Shown in pieces: positions 55,155 through 64,000 of a DNA stretch of 64,000 bases. The stretch lies in the NCBI RefSeq assembly GCF_001005215.1, contig NZ_LBNQ01000012.1, forward strand, positions 62,001-126,000, read 5' to 3'. The DNA is from Lampropedia cohaerens. Its GTDB lineage: Bacteria; Pseudomonadota; Gammaproteobacteria; Burkholderiales; Burkholderiaceae_C. The translations under genes were made by a program, and so were the position numbers. Each line of letters begins with the position of its first letter. Positions within the stretch are counted from its first letter, which is position 1. The notes under the pieces were generated by a model that ran no database searches, was not told where the DNA came from, and was given only the letters and a program-made list of their open reading frames with translations.

Positions 55155-56480
55155 ATGAACAGCCCAGCCGACAACTTTATCACCAAGCCCCAACCCGCCA
55201 GTCAGGACAATGCCGCACTGATGGCCCGCCGCCAGGCCGCCTTGCCGCGTGGCGTTGGCCAGTCGCACGCGATCTTCGCCAGTCATGCGAGCAATGCGGA
55301 AATCTGGGACGTCGAGGGACGCCGCTACATCGACTTTGCCGGCGGCATCGCGGTGCTCAACACCGGCCATGCCCACCCGGAAATCACGGCTGCCGTGCAG
55401 GAGCAGGTGGCCAAGTTCAGCCACACCTGCTTTCAGGTGGTTGCCTATGAACCTTACGTGGAGCTGGCAGAAAGGCTCAACCAGCTTGCCCCCGGTTCCA
55501 CCGCCAAGAAAACGCTGTTCCTGACCACCGGTGCCGAAGCGGTGGAGAACGCCGTCAAGATCGCGCGGGCTTACACCAAGCGCTCCGGCATCATCGCCTT
55601 TGGCGGCGGCTTTCATGGTCGCACGAATCTGACCATGGCACTGACCGGCAAGGTTGCTCCCTACAAGGTCGGGTTCGGTCCCTTCCCCTCCGACATCTAC
55701 CACGCCAAGTATCCCAACCCGCTGCACGGTGTCAGCGTCGAAGAGGCACTGGAATCGGTGCGTGCGCTGTTCAAGTACGACATTGAGGCCGAACGTGTCG
55801 CAGCTTTTCTGATCGAGCCGGTGCAGGGGGAAGGCGGTTTCTATGCCGCGCCCGCCGAATTCATGGCCGGCCTCAAGGAAATTGCCGACGCGCACGGCAT
55901 CCTGCTCATCGCCGATGAAGTGCAGACTGGGGCGGGCCGCACCGGCACCTGGTATGCCTGCGAGCAATGGCCCGTCGTACCCGATCTGATCACGACCGCC
56001 AAGTCGCTCGGCGGCGGCTACCCAATCTCCGCCGTTACCGGCCGCGCCGAGGTGATGGATGCGCCTATTCCGGGTGGCTTGGGTGGCACCTATGCGGGCA
56101 GCCCGGTCTCTGTTGTTGCGGCGCTGACCGTACTGCGTGTGTTCGAGAAGGAGAAACTGCTTGAGCGCGCCAAACAATTAGGTGAGCGCCTCAAGAGCGG
56201 CCTGCGCAAGCTGGCGGCGCAGCACAAACAAATAGTCGACGTGCGCGGTCTCGGTGCCATGGTGGCATTCGAGCTGGGCATTGACGGCGACGTGCACCGT
56301 CCCGATGCGGCGACAACCAAGCGCATCGTGGAAGAAGCAACCCGCCGCGGCCTGATACTGCTGTCGTGCGGAACTTACGGCAACGTGATCCGTATCCTTG
56401 TGCCGCTGACCGTCAGCGACGAAGTGGCTGACGAAGGTCTTGCCATCATCGCCGACAGCGTGGCCGCGGCGCTGGCCTAA
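55155..56480 (+). CDS. gabT: 4-aminobutyrate aminotransferase
   Basis: Converts GABA and 2-oxoglutarate to succinate semialdehyde and glutamate. The 441-residue class III aminotransferase has TTGAEAVENAVKIAR, GGFHGRTNLTMALTG, Asp254 in IADEVQTGAGRTG, and PLP Lys283 in TTAKSLGGGYP. It heads a probable gabT-gabP-gabD unit under the divergent MocR regulator. Confidence 0.95.
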   Translation: MNSPADNFITKPQPASQDNAALMARRQAALPRGVGQSHAIFASHASNAEIWDVEGRRYIDFAGGIAVLNTGHAHPEITAAVQEQVAKFSHTCFQVVAYEPYVELAERLNQLAPGSTAKKTLFLTTGAEAVENAVKIARAYTKRSGIIAFGGGFHGRTNLTMALTGKVAPYKVGFGPFPSDIYHAKYPNPLHGVSVEEALESVRALFKYDIEAERVAAFLIEPVQGEGGFYAAPAEFMAGLKEIADAHGILLIADEVQTGAGRTGTWYACEQWPVVPDLITTAKSLGGGYPISAVTGRAEVMDAPIPGGLGGTYAGSPVSVVAALTVLRVFEKEKLLERAKQLGERLKSGLRKLAAQHKQIVDVRGLGAMVAFELGIDGDVHRPDAATTKRIVEEATRRGLILLSCGTYGNVIRILVPLTVSDEVADEGLAIIADSVAAALA

Positions 56481-56812
56481 GCCTTGTGCTGTCCATCCGG
56501 AATCCGACACGGCCCGCCAGGCGCTGCGATCCGCTTCACGGACGCGGCGTATGGCTGTGGCCGCGCCAATAACAACGAGGAGACACCATCACAACCTTGT
56601 GGCCTGCCGCCCGACTGCCACATTGTCGCAACGCACCGGCCGGTGCCAGCAGAACCGCCGGTTTCGTCTCGAGGAGCGCCGCCCTGATCAGGTGCATGCA
56701 TCGCCGCTGGCCGCACCCCGCGTGTCCGCACAGCGCCTGCAACCGCGCGCCCTCGTTCCAGCCAACCAGTCCGCACCCGCTGCCTGCAGCGGCGCACGGA
56801 GGTGAACAGACC
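56481..56812. other. Intergenic region between gabT and gabP
   Basis: 332 bp without a recognisable gene. GAGGAGA occurs at about 56576 but no ATG follows at usual spacing, and the gabP ribosome site GGAGGTG is near 56798. I see no terminator, so read-through from gabT is likely. Confidence 0.4.
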
Positions 56813-58258
56813 ATGCAGACTGATTCCAACGCCCGCACCGCTGAAGGCTCCGGCCACCTCAGCGCCTCCCTGAAGACCCGCCACCTCACCATGATGTCGA
56901 TCGCCGGCGTCATTGGCGCAGCACTGTTTGTCGGTTCCGGCTCGGTGATCGCCCAGGCCGGCCCTGCAACCATCCTCGCCTACCTCGCCGGAGGGGTGCT
57001 GGTCATTCTCATCATGCGCATGCTTGGCGAGATGGCTTCTTCCTCTCCCGATACCGGCTCGTTCTCCACCTACGCCGAAGACGCTATTGGCCGCTGGGCC
57101 GGTTTTACCATCGGTTGGCTGTACTGGTGGTTCTGGACACTGCTGATGGCATGGGAGGCCTATGTCGCTGGCATCATTCTGCATGGCTGGTTTCCTGCCG
57201 TCAGCGTCAACGTCTTCACGGCCGTGGTCACAGCGCTGCTGATTGTGGTCAATTTCCTGCAGGTCAAGAACTACGGCGAATTCGAATTCTGGTTTGCACT
57301 GATCAAGGTGGTTGCCATCATCTGCTTCATCGCGCTGGGAACACTGGCGGTCTTTAACCTTTGGCCACTAGGCGAAACCGGCAGTGTTGCCAACCTGACC
57401 GCACACGGTGGCTTCATGCCCAATGGCATCGGCTCGGTCATCGTTGCGCTGCTCGGGGTGATGTTTGCCTTCCTTGGTGCGGAAATCGTCACCATCGCCG
57501 CGTCCGAAGCGCAGAACCCTGCGCAGCAGATCGTACGCGCCACCAACTCCGTGGTCTGGCGCATCTGTCTGTTCTATATCGGCTCGATCTTCCTGATTGT
57601 CTGCCTGGTGCCCTGGAACGACCCACTGTTGGGTCAGTCCGGCTACGGTTCCTACCGTCGCGCACTAGAACTGATGGGCTTGCCCGGCGCGCAGTTCGTG
57701 ATGAACTTCGTGGTACTGACATCCGTGAGCAGCTGCTTTATCTCGGCCCACTACACATGCTCGCGCATGTTGTACTCGCTCGCTCAACGCGGGGATGCGC
57801 CCGCATTTCTGATGAAAACCCGCGCCAACGGCACGCCAGTCAATGCCGTGATCGTCTCCTGCGCCATGGCCGTTCTGATTGCCTGCATCAACTTCTTCGA
57901 GTCACTGCGTCCCAAGGACATCCTGGACTTGCTGATGAACACCACCGGCATGATCGCCATGCTCGTCTACCTCGTCATCGCCTGCTCGCAGCTGCGCATG
58001 CGCCGCAAGCTGGAGGCTGCAGGACGGGAGATTCCGCTGCGCATGTGGCTGTTCCCCTATCTCACCTACGCAACCATTGTGTTCATCGTTGCCGCACTGG
58101 TCGCAATGCTGTTCGTTGAGCAGTACCGCGGCATCGTTCTGTCGACCGGCTGCGCCGCATTGCTGGTCGTAGTGGCTGGCATCGTGGTGCACGTGCGCTC
58201 TGCGCACACGCGGGCAGCCGCACGCAGCGATCACACTGCCGCGCAAGAGGCGCGCTAG
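56813..58258 (+). CDS. gabP: GABA permease (APC amino-acid transporter)
   Basis: A 481-residue inner-membrane transporter with about twelve spans. APC-family text: SASLKTRHLTMMSIAGVIGAALFVGSG, LAYLAGGVLVILIMRMLGEMA, YAEDAIGRWAGFTIGWLYWW and FFESLRPKDI. It lies between gabT and gabD, which makes GABA the likely substrate. The ATG at 56813 follows GGAGGTG. Other amino-acid permeases look similar; context is the main specificity argument. Confidence 0.9.
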   Translation: MQTDSNARTAEGSGHLSASLKTRHLTMMSIAGVIGAALFVGSGSVIAQAGPATILAYLAGGVLVILIMRMLGEMASSSPDTGSFSTYAEDAIGRWAGFTIGWLYWWFWTLLMAWEAYVAGIILHGWFPAVSVNVFTAVVTALLIVVNFLQVKNYGEFEFWFALIKVVAIICFIALGTLAVFNLWPLGETGSVANLTAHGGFMPNGIGSVIVALLGVMFAFLGAEIVTIAASEAQNPAQQIVRATNSVVWRICLFYIGSIFLIVCLVPWNDPLLGQSGYGSYRRALELMGLPGAQFVMNFVVLTSVSSCFISAHYTCSRMLYSLAQRGDAPAFLMKTRANGTPVNAVIVSCAMAVLIACINFFESLRPKDILDLLMNTTGMIAMLVYLVIACSQLRMRRKLEAAGREIPLRMWLFPYLTYATIVFIVAALVAMLFVEQYRGIVLSTGCAALLVVVAGIVVHVRSAHTRAAARSDHTAAQEAR

Positions 58259-58308
58259 CAACATCTGCAAACCTTTCACACGCCATCTCCACTCCTCGAT
58301 CGCCAACA

Positions 58309-59784
58309 ATGCCTTCCGACTGCCCTCTCGCACGACTCAACGATCCGTCCCTGCTCAAGACACAGGCCTTCATCAATGGCCAGTGGATCGATGGCGCCAG
58401 CCGCTTTCCAGTGCAGGACCCGGCTACCGGCGCGCACCTGGCTGACGTAGCGCTGCTCTCGCGCAGCGATGCGCGCCGTGCCATCGACGCCGCCAACGCC
58501 GCCCTGCCCGCCTGGCGCAACCTGACGGGCAAGCAGCGTCACGCCATTCTGCTGCGCTGGTACGTGCTACTGATTGAGCACCAGGAAGATCTGGCGCGCA
58601 TCATGACCGCCGAGCAGGGTAAGCCGTTCGCAGAGGCCAGGGGCGAAGTCAGCTATGGTGCCAGCTTCGTCGAATGGTTTGCCGAGGAAGCCAAGCGCAC
58701 CAACGGCGAAACCTTGCCGCAGTTCGACAACAACCGCCGCCTGCTCGTCATCAAGCAGCCCATCGGGGTCTGCGCCGCCATCACCCCATGGAACTTCCCA
58801 CTGGCAATGATCACCCGCAAGGTAGCGCCAGCGCTGGCAGCCGGCTGTACGGTCGTCATCAAGCCTGCCGAGCTCACGCCACTGACGGCGCTGGCGGCGG
58901 TCGAGCTGGCGCGCCGCGCGGGAATTCCCGATGGCGTGCTCAACATCGTCACCAGCGACAGCGCAGGCAGCATTGAGATCGGCAAGGAACTGTGCGAGAA
59001 CGACACGGTACGCCACCTGAGCTTTACCGGCAGCACCGAAGTCGGCCGGATCCTCATGCGGCAATGCGCGCCAACGGTCAAGAAACTGGCGCTGGAACTC
59101 GGGGGCAATGCGCCCTTCATCGTGTTCGATGACGCGGACATCGACTCCGCCGTCGAAGGCGCGATTGCCAGCAAGTACCGCAACGCCGGCCAGACCTGCG
59201 TGTGCGCCAACCGCATCTATGTGCAGGATGGCGTCTACGACGAATTCGCCGAGAAGTTTGCCGCCAAGGTGTCAGCCTTCAAGGTCGGCAACGGCTTCGA
59301 GGAAGGCGTGGTGCAGGGTCCGCTGATCGAGCCTGCTGCACTGGAGAAGGTGCAAAACCACATTGACGACGCCCTCGCCAAGGGCGGCAAGCTGCTGACC
59401 GGCGGACAGCGCCTGCATGGCCAATTCTTTCAGCCTACCGTGATCGCCGATGCCACCGCAGATATGAAGGTCGCGCGCGAGGAAACCTTCGGCCCGCTGG
59501 CACCCCTGTTTCGCTTTGCCACGGAGCAGGAGGCCATCGATGCGGCCAACCACACGGAGTTCGGCCTGGCCAGCTATTTCTACAGCCGTGACGTCGGACG
59601 CATCTTCCGCGTGGGCGAAGCGCTGGAGTACGGCATGGTGGGAATCAACGTTGGCATCATTGCCTCCGAGCACGTGCCGTTTGGTGGTGTCAAGCAATCG
59701 GGCCTCGGCCGCGAAGGGTCGCACCATGGCATCGACGAGTACCTGGAACTGAAATACCTCTGCCTGGGCGACATCCAGCGCTGA
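58309..59784 (+). CDS. gabD: Succinate-semialdehyde dehydrogenase (NADP)
   Basis: Oxidises succinate semialdehyde to succinate, completing the GABA shunt. 491 residues: ITPWNFPLAMITRKVAPAL, FTGSTEVGR, Glu263 in LELGGNAPFIVFDDADID, nucleophile Cys297 in NAGQTCVCANR with the paired Cys299, and the GabD C-terminal SEHVPFGGVKQSGLGREGS. It starts 50 bp after gabP. Confidence 0.95.
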   Translation: MPSDCPLARLNDPSLLKTQAFINGQWIDGASRFPVQDPATGAHLADVALLSRSDARRAIDAANAALPAWRNLTGKQRHAILLRWYVLLIEHQEDLARIMTAEQGKPFAEARGEVSYGASFVEWFAEEAKRTNGETLPQFDNNRRLLVIKQPIGVCAAITPWNFPLAMITRKVAPALAAGCTVVIKPAELTPLTALAAVELARRAGIPDGVLNIVTSDSAGSIEIGKELCENDTVRHLSFTGSTEVGRILMRQCAPTVKKLALELGGNAPFIVFDDADIDSAVEGAIASKYRNAGQTCVCANRIYVQDGVYDEFAEKFAAKVSAFKVGNGFEEGVVQGPLIEPAALEKVQNHIDDALAKGGKLLTGGQRLHGQFFQPTVIADATADMKVAREETFGPLAPLFRFATEQEAIDAANHTEFGLASYFYSRDVGRIFRVGEALEYGMVGINVGIIASEHVPFGGVKQSGLGREGSHHGIDEYLELKYLCLGDIQR

Positions 59785-59804
59785 CCCCTTTAGGCTGTCT
59801 TGGA

Positions 59805-60374
59805 TCAGTCCTCAATGCCGCGTTGCGCCGGAATGCCTGCTTCGTATGCGTGCTTGATCTGGCGCATCTCGGTCACGGTATCGGCGATGTCGATCAGCTC
59901 CTGCGGGCAGCGCCGCCCGGTCAGTATCACATGCACCTCGCGCGGGCGCGTCTGCAACGCCTGCACGACCTCCTGCAGCGGCAGCCAGCCGTAGAGCAGT
60001 GGGTAAGTCACTTCGTCCAGCACCACCAAAAAGTAGTCGCCACTGTCAATGGCAGCGCGCGCACGCACCCAGCCCTCACGCGCCAGCTCGGCCGACCGTT
60101 CCAGATCCTTGCTCTTCCATGTAAAGCCGTCGCCCAGCCCCTCTACCGGAACGCCAAGCTGCTCGAACGCGCGGTGCTCGCCAAAGCGCGCACTGGGCAC
60201 CTTGAGGAACTGGAAAACCTTCACCGCCTTGCCGCGTCCGTGCGCACGCAGCGCCAGGCCGAAAGCCGCGGTGCTTTTGCCCTTGCCATCGCCGGTGTTG
60301 ATGAGCAGCAGGCCGCGCCGCTGCGCCACAGCCTGTTGCGGCGTCTGCTCAACCGGAGGGGGTTCTAGTTGCAT
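59805..60374 (-). CDS. cobO: Cob(I)yrinic acid a,c-diamide adenosyltransferase
   Basis: A 189-residue BtuR/CobO/CobP-type enzyme adding the adenosyl group from ATP to reduced corrinoids. P-loop [14 protein letters not shown] (26-39), [45 protein letters not shown] and the C-terminal [22 protein letters not shown]. It ends a btuB-F-C-D-cobO run, so scavenged corrinoids can be adenosylated directly. It is convergent with gabD, 20 bp away. Confidence 0.95.
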   Translation of the reverse strand: MQLEPPPVEQTPQQAVAQRRGLLLINTGDGKGKSTAAFGLALRAHGRGKAVKVFQFLKVPSARFGEHRAFEQLGVPVEGLGDGFTWKSKDLERSAELAREGWVRARAAIDSGDYFLVVLDEVTYPLLYGWLPLQEVVQALQTRPREVHVILTGRRCPQELIDIADTVTEMRQIKHAYEAGIPAQRGIED

Positions 60375-60395
60375 GGATCTATCCTCAAAAATGGT

Positions 60396-61196
60396 TCATT
60401 GATTGGCCGCGTCAGCATGCACCTCGGCGCCAGGCAGCCGGGCAATGCTCGTCCACTGCCCCTGCACCTGGCAGATCGCGATGCGATGCTCGAACACCGC
60501 CTCGACGGCGCGGCGCGTCGCGACGTGGCCACAGGGCCCATGGTGCACGATGCGCCCATGCCGCAGGACCAGCAAATCGTCGGCCTGCAGGGCCATGGAA
60601 ATCTCGTGCAGCACGGTCACCAGCGTCGTGCCAGCAGCCACCTGGGCACGCATGTCCAGCAGCCACTGGGTCTGGTGCGGGGGATCAAGGCCCGCCAGAG
60701 GCTCATCCATCAGCACCACCGGCGCCTGGACAGCCAGCACCCGCGCCAACAGCACGCGCTGGCGTTCGCCGCCAGAAAGTTGCGTCAATGTGCGGGCACG
60801 CAGCTGCCACACATGGCAGGCCTGCATTGCAGCGCGCACGGCCTGCACATCTGTGGCGCTGGGCATTGCAAGCCAGCTCTGGTACGGCAGCCGCCCCAGC
60901 ATCACAGTGTCATAGGCCGTCAACGTGTCAAGCACGGGCTCCTGCTGGCCCAGCCACGCCACTGTGCGGGCGCGCTGACGGGCGGACATGGCCGTCAGCG
61001 GCTGATCCAGCAACAGCACCTGACCCTGCACCGGCAGCAAGCCTGCCATGGCCTTGAGCAGCGTGGACTTGCCGGCGCCATTGGGGCCGACGATGCTGGT
61101 CCAGCGCCCCCTGCGCAACGCTACATCGGCGTGCGCAATCGCACGATGCGCACCGAGGTCGACGCACAGCTGTTCCAGACGGATGGCTGCGGTCAC
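60396..61196 (-). CDS. btuD: Vitamin B12 ABC transporter, ATP-binding protein
   Basis: A 266-residue FecCD-type importer ATPase. Walker A GPNGAGKS (37-44), signature LSGGERQR (140-147), Walker B VVLMDEPLAGLD and the switch His in TVLHEISMALQADD. It starts with GTG at 61196, overlapping the btuC stop (GTGA). The open frame continues upstream to 61628 antisense-like without homology. Its place between btuC and cobO points to cobalamin; heme and siderophore importers share the fold. Confidence 0.9.
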   Translation of the reverse strand: MTAAIRLEQLCVDLGAHRAIAHADVALRRGRWTSIVGPNGAGKSTLLKAMAGLLPVQGQVLLLDQPLTAMSARQRARTVAWLGQQEPVLDTLTAYDTVMLGRLPYQSWLAMPSATDVQAVRAAMQACHVWQLRARTLTQLSGGERQRVLLARVLAVQAPVVLMDEPLAGLDPPHQTQWLLDMRAQVAAGTTLVTVLHEISMALQADDLLVLRHGRIVHHGPCGHVATRRAVEAVFEHRIAICQVQGQWTSIARLPGAEVHADAANQ

Positions 61197-62269
61197 CGCA
61201 TTCCCTCCACGCTGCGCCTGCGTCGACGCAGCATCAGCCCTAAAAGATAACTGCCGCCAAGCAGCGCTGTGAGAACGCTGACCGGCAACTCCTGCGGCGC
61301 GATCAGCCAGCGTGCCAGCCAATCGGCCGAGGCCAGCAGCACCGCGCCCATGGCGGTGGAAAGCACCAGCAGTTGCCGATGCCGCACCATGACGAGCGCA
61401 CGTACCAGATGCGGCGCGGCCAGGCCCACAAAGGCCAGCAGCCCGCACTGTGCCACCGCCGCACCCGTGGCCAGCGCCAGCACTACTACCAGCGCTGCCT
61501 GCACCGCGCCCAGCGGCAGGCCCAGCGAGCGGGCGGTGTCTGCTCCCAGTGACAAACCATCCAGCCCGCGCGCCAGCGCCCACGCTACCAGCACGCAGAC
61601 AAGCAGTGTCAGCGCCATGATCGCGCATCCCTGCCAGCTCACGAACGCCGTCGATCCCAGTGCGTAGGACTGCATGGCCTGTAGCAGTGCCGGCCGCGCC
61701 TGCAGGATCAGGTCGCGCAATGCACCCAACACGACGCCTGTGATCACGCCCGCCAGCAACAGCTGCAAGCTGGCCAATGCCCCGCGGGCAAGCAGCAGCG
61801 TCACCATGACCGCTGCCAACGCCCCCAGAAAGGCCGCCCCCGTCAGACCGGCATGCATCGCCAGCGCATGGACGAGCACTCCGCCCGCGCCACCTTCGCC
61901 TGCGGCCTGAACGAGGCCCAGCAGCGCCAGCGTCACCCCCAGCGCGGCGCCTGATGCGCTGCCCAGCAGGTAGGGATCGGCCAACGGATTGCGAAACAGC
62001 CCTTGCGCCACGCAGCCAGCCAGCCCCAGCAGCGCCCCCGCCAGCAGCGCGCCCAACGTTCGTGGCAGCCGCACGTCCATGACGATCTGGCGCATCACAG
62101 GGTCATCACGCATGGCTTGCAATGGCGCGAACCCTTCGCTGCCTGTGGCCAGCCCCATCGCCAGCAACAACGCAGCCAGCAGCGCAAGCGCTGCCAGCAA
62201 CCATACGCCGCGCTGCGCATGACGCGGCGCATCCGTATCGGCTTCAGACTGGGGCAGCGGCGTGGTCAT
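61193..62269 (-). CDS. btuC: Vitamin B12 ABC transporter, permease
   Basis: A 358-residue FecCD-family permease with about ten membrane spans: VRLPRTLGALLAGALLGLAGCVAQGLFRNPLADPYLLG-type N-terminal signature, and LLAFVGLAAPHLVRALVMVRHR near the C-terminus. It pairs with BtuD, its stop overlapping the btuD start. ATG at 62269, 18 bp after btuF. Confidence 0.92.
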   Translation of the reverse strand: MTTPLPQSEADTDAPRHAQRGVWLLAALALLAALLLAMGLATGSEGFAPLQAMRDDPVMRQIVMDVRLPRTLGALLAGALLGLAGCVAQGLFRNPLADPYLLGSASGAALGVTLALLGLVQAAGEGGAGGVLVHALAMHAGLTGAAFLGALAAVMVTLLLARGALASLQLLLAGVITGVVLGALRDLILQARPALLQAMQSYALGSTAFVSWQGCAIMALTLLVCVLVAWALARGLDGLSLGADTARSLGLPLGAVQAALVVVLALATGAAVAQCGLLAFVGLAAPHLVRALVMVRHRQLLVLSTAMGAVLLASADWLARWLIAPQELPVSVLTALLGGSYLLGLMLRRRRRSVEGMR

Positions 62270-62286
62270 GCGATGACAAGCCTTGC

Positions 62287-63279
62287 TTAATGGGTCTGCT
62301 GCGGCGGCGCGGGCGGTACATGATCGGCGATGCACTGCGCCATCAGGGCTGCCGCCTCGGCCATGCGGGGGCCGGGGCGCACCAGCACATCGGCAGCCTG
62401 TGCATCAAAGCGGCAGATGCGCCCCTGCCGTACCGCACGCATGCCGGACCAGCCCGGATAGGCCAGCCCGGCAGCCTGCACACCGGTCATCAGGATGTCA
62501 GGGTCCGCGCGCAGCACGAATTCGGGCGCCAACCGGGGAAACGGCCCAAGCTGCTCCGGCACCACATTGTGTACGCCCAGGCGCTGCAGGGTCTCGCCGA
62601 TGAACGACTGCGGCCCCGCCGCGTAAGGGCCCTGCCCCACCTCGAAAAACACCCGCACGCCGCGCGCCTGGACGGGCAGGCGAGCCGCGGCGGCCTGCAT
62701 CCCCTGCTCGATCTGTTGCCAGACAACGTGGGCGCTGCGCAGATCGCCATGCAGCTGCATGTCGGATGCAGGCCCCCGCAACATGGCCTCAAGCCGCTGC
62801 AGCACGCGTTGCACATCGGCGCGGGTCTGCGGCTCCAGCGCCACGACCCGCAGGCCCAGCGCTTCGAGCCGCGGCACCGCACGCGTGCTGACGGCCGCCA
62901 GCACCACGTCCGGCCGCAGGGCCAGCACGGCCTCGATATTCGGATCCAGGCCGCCGCCAAGCACCGGCAGAGTGCGGACTGACTCCGGGTGACGGGAATA
63001 GCGGTCCACACCAACGAGCCGGTCACAGGCACCGAGCGCGCAGACACTTTCCGTCAGCGCCGGCAGCAGGCTGACGATGCGCTGCGGTGGCTGTGCAAAT
63101 AGCACGGTGTGCCCGCGGTCATCCACCACGGTCACGGCCTGCACCGTCCCCTGATCGGGCGCGGGGTGCGCCTGACCGGGTCCAACCGGAAGCACCGCAA
63201 GCAGTGCCAGCGCCACGCGAATGACCGCGCTACGCAGGGAAACTGCGGCGGTGCCGCACCTCAGCGCTCGGGCGCCCAC
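62287..63279 (-). CDS. btuF: Periplasmic cobalamin-binding protein
   Basis: A 330-residue helical-backbone-type binding protein: signal segment about 17-37, then VDDRGHTVLFAQPPQRIVSLLPALTESVCALGA, LVGVDRYSRHPESV, LGGGLDPNIEAVLALRPDVVLAA and FFEVGQGPYAAG. The only sensible start is GTG at 63279, which overlaps the btuB stop by 19 bp and is preceded by GGGGGTGA. It hands cobalamin to BtuCD. Confidence 0.9.
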   Translation of the reverse strand: MGARALRCGTAAVSLRSAVIRVALALLAVLPVGPGQAHPAPDQGTVQAVTVVDDRGHTVLFAQPPQRIVSLLPALTESVCALGACDRLVGVDRYSRHPESVRTLPVLGGGLDPNIEAVLALRPDVVLAAVSTRAVPRLEALGLRVVALEPQTRADVQRVLQRLEAMLRGPASDMQLHGDLRSAHVVWQQIEQGMQAAAARLPVQARGVRVFFEVGQGPYAAGPQSFIGETLQRLGVHNVVPEQLGPFPRLAPEFVLRADPDILMTGVQAAGLAYPGWSGMRAVRQGRICRFDAQAADVLVRPGPRMAEAAALMAQCIADHVPPAPPQQTH

Positions 63280-64000
63280 TTCACCCCCAGATAGACGCTA
63301 CGGCCCGGCGTGGCATAGCCGTGCACCACCGCATAGGGCTTGTCGCCGACGTTGTCGATGCGGCCAACCAGCGTCCAGTCCTGCCCCAGCGTGTGCGTGG
63401 CAGACAGGTTCCACAGCGCGTAGCCGCCCAGCCGCCGGGTGTTGGCTGAAGCATCCCAGCGGGAGGCCGATGCCTGCAGCTCCGCACCAAACAGCCAATC
63501 GGCCATTGCATACTCCGCGCGCAGGAAACCATGGCGTTTGGCGCGCCCCGCCAGCAGGTTGCCGGTCGTGCGGTCGGTCGGCTTCTGCCAGTCCAGCGAG
63601 CCCTGCAGGCTCCAGGCTCCCATGCGTGTCTGGCCAGCCAGCGTCACACCCTTATACTGCGCGCGGGCGGTGTTTTCGTAGCAGCCCCAACTGCTCTCGC
63701 AAGGACCTGCGGCGCCATAGCTGATGAGATTGGTGAGATTGTTGCGGTAGGCCGTCAGCGACAGCAAGTGAGCGCCCTGCGCGTAGGTGATGCCAGCCTC
63801 CACATTGCGCGCCACCTCCGGCTTGAGATCTGCCACACCGGAATCACTGAAGCGCTGATACAGCGTCGGCGCGCGAAAGGCCCGCGCGGCAGATACATGC
63901 GCGCGCCACTGCGGCGACAGCGTCAGCCCGTAGGCCACCGAGCCCGTCGTCTCTCCACCAAACTCGCTGTCATCGTCATAGCGCACCTGCGCCTGCAGGG
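63261..64000 (-). CDS. btuB: TonB-dependent vitamin B12 receptor BtuB, C-terminal part (5' end outside window)
   Basis: About 246 C-terminal residues of an outer-membrane barrel, open to the window edge: RAFRAPTLYQRFSD and LKPEVARNVEAGITY are typical barrel strands of TonB receptors, with strands continuing to a WAPER terminus. A Cys pair (GPCESSWGCYE) lies in an external loop. The role in B12 uptake is taken from the downstream btuF-btuC-btuD-cobO genes. The plug domain and any cobalamin riboswitch would lie beyond 64000. Confidence 0.88.
   Translation of the reverse strand, partial: LQAQVRYDDDSEFGGETTGSVAYGLTLSPQWRAHVSAARAFRAPTLYQRFSDSGVADLKPEVARNVEAGITYAQGAHLLSLTAYRNNLTNLISYGAAGPCESSWGCYENTARAQYKGVTLAGQTRMGAWSLQGSLDWQKPTDRTTGNLLAGRAKRHGFLRAEYAMADWLFGAELQASASRWDASANTRRLGGYALWNLSATHTLGQDWTLVGRIDNVGDKPYAVVHGYATPGRSVYLGVKWAPER

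Noticed and set aside
60403-61628. Long frame extending btuD upstream into btuC
   Set aside because: The extra N-terminal part has no ABC homology; the GTGA overlap at 61196 gives a normal-length BtuD.

Overview
The window is a dense, GC-rich, single-copy chromosomal segment from a betaproteobacterium, most likely a Burkholderiales (Comamonadaceae-like) organism. Pointers are the Burkholderiales-type DUF3567 protein, the class I phaC/phaB pair, the split pntAA/pntAB/pntB genes, the betaproteobacterial pldA, the 3-hydroxypropionate (hpd) cluster, and ATGA-overlapping his genes. I see no rRNA, tRNA, CRISPR array, prophage or insertion sequence. Almost all DNA is protein-coding, and antisense open frames are abundant because of the base composition.

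Layout. 1-693: the 3' part of a DUF4130 DNA-repair-associated protein. 786-4014 (minus): a sulfonate uptake operon ssuA-ssuC-ssuB-ssuF without ssuD or ssuE. 4922-8629 (minus): an apparent zinc-starvation operon (His-rich AztD-like lipoprotein, ZnuD-type TonB receptor, zinc-free bL36 paralogue). 9017-10858 (minus): an ABC exporter. 11044-15814 (minus): hisB-hisH-hisA-mutarotase-hisF-hisI-hisE. 16203-19680 (plus): two tandem paralogous lipoproteins of unknown function. 19886-25159 (plus): pldA, DUF3108, DUF3567, a cardiolipin-synthase-like phospholipase D, and purU. 25190-29754: the 3-hydroxypropionate cluster hpdH-mmsA with divergent LysR gene hpdR. 29774-33817 (minus): sulfate transport sbp-cysT-cysW-cysA. 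34272-36071: cytochrome c, a frameshifted csbD, and serB. 36187-39472 (minus): pntAA-panD-pntAB-pntB. 39599-43235 (plus): a 3-hydroxyisobutyrate-dehydrogenase-like protein, a nuclease lipoprotein, gspF and pgeF. 43579-46212 (plus): phaC-phaB. 46329-51541: aldehyde and alcohol dehydrogenases with a divergent AcoR-type sigma54 activator. 51626-53479: hemC and an RluA-family enzyme. 53476-59784: a MocR regulator divergent from gabT-gabP-gabD. 59805-64000 (minus): vitamin B12 uptake and adenosylation, btuB-btuF-btuC-btuD-cobO, with btuB cut by the window edge.

How the genes fit together. Several metabolic modules are intact: sulfur scavenging by two ABC systems, zinc acquisition with ribosomal zinc sparing, histidine synthesis, C3 and C4 acid and alcohol catabolism (hpdH/mmsA, gab, ald/adh), carbon storage as polyhydroxybutyrate, NADPH balance through transhydrogenase, and cobalamin salvage.

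The most interesting items are the three-gene zinc operon that couples an outer-membrane zinc receptor to a beta-propeller-like His-rich lipoprotein, the tandem lipoprotein pair, the frameshifted csbD with a duplicated upstream block, the regulatory palindromes at hpdR, acoR and the gab regulator, and a short dispersed repeat that sits at gene 3' ends.
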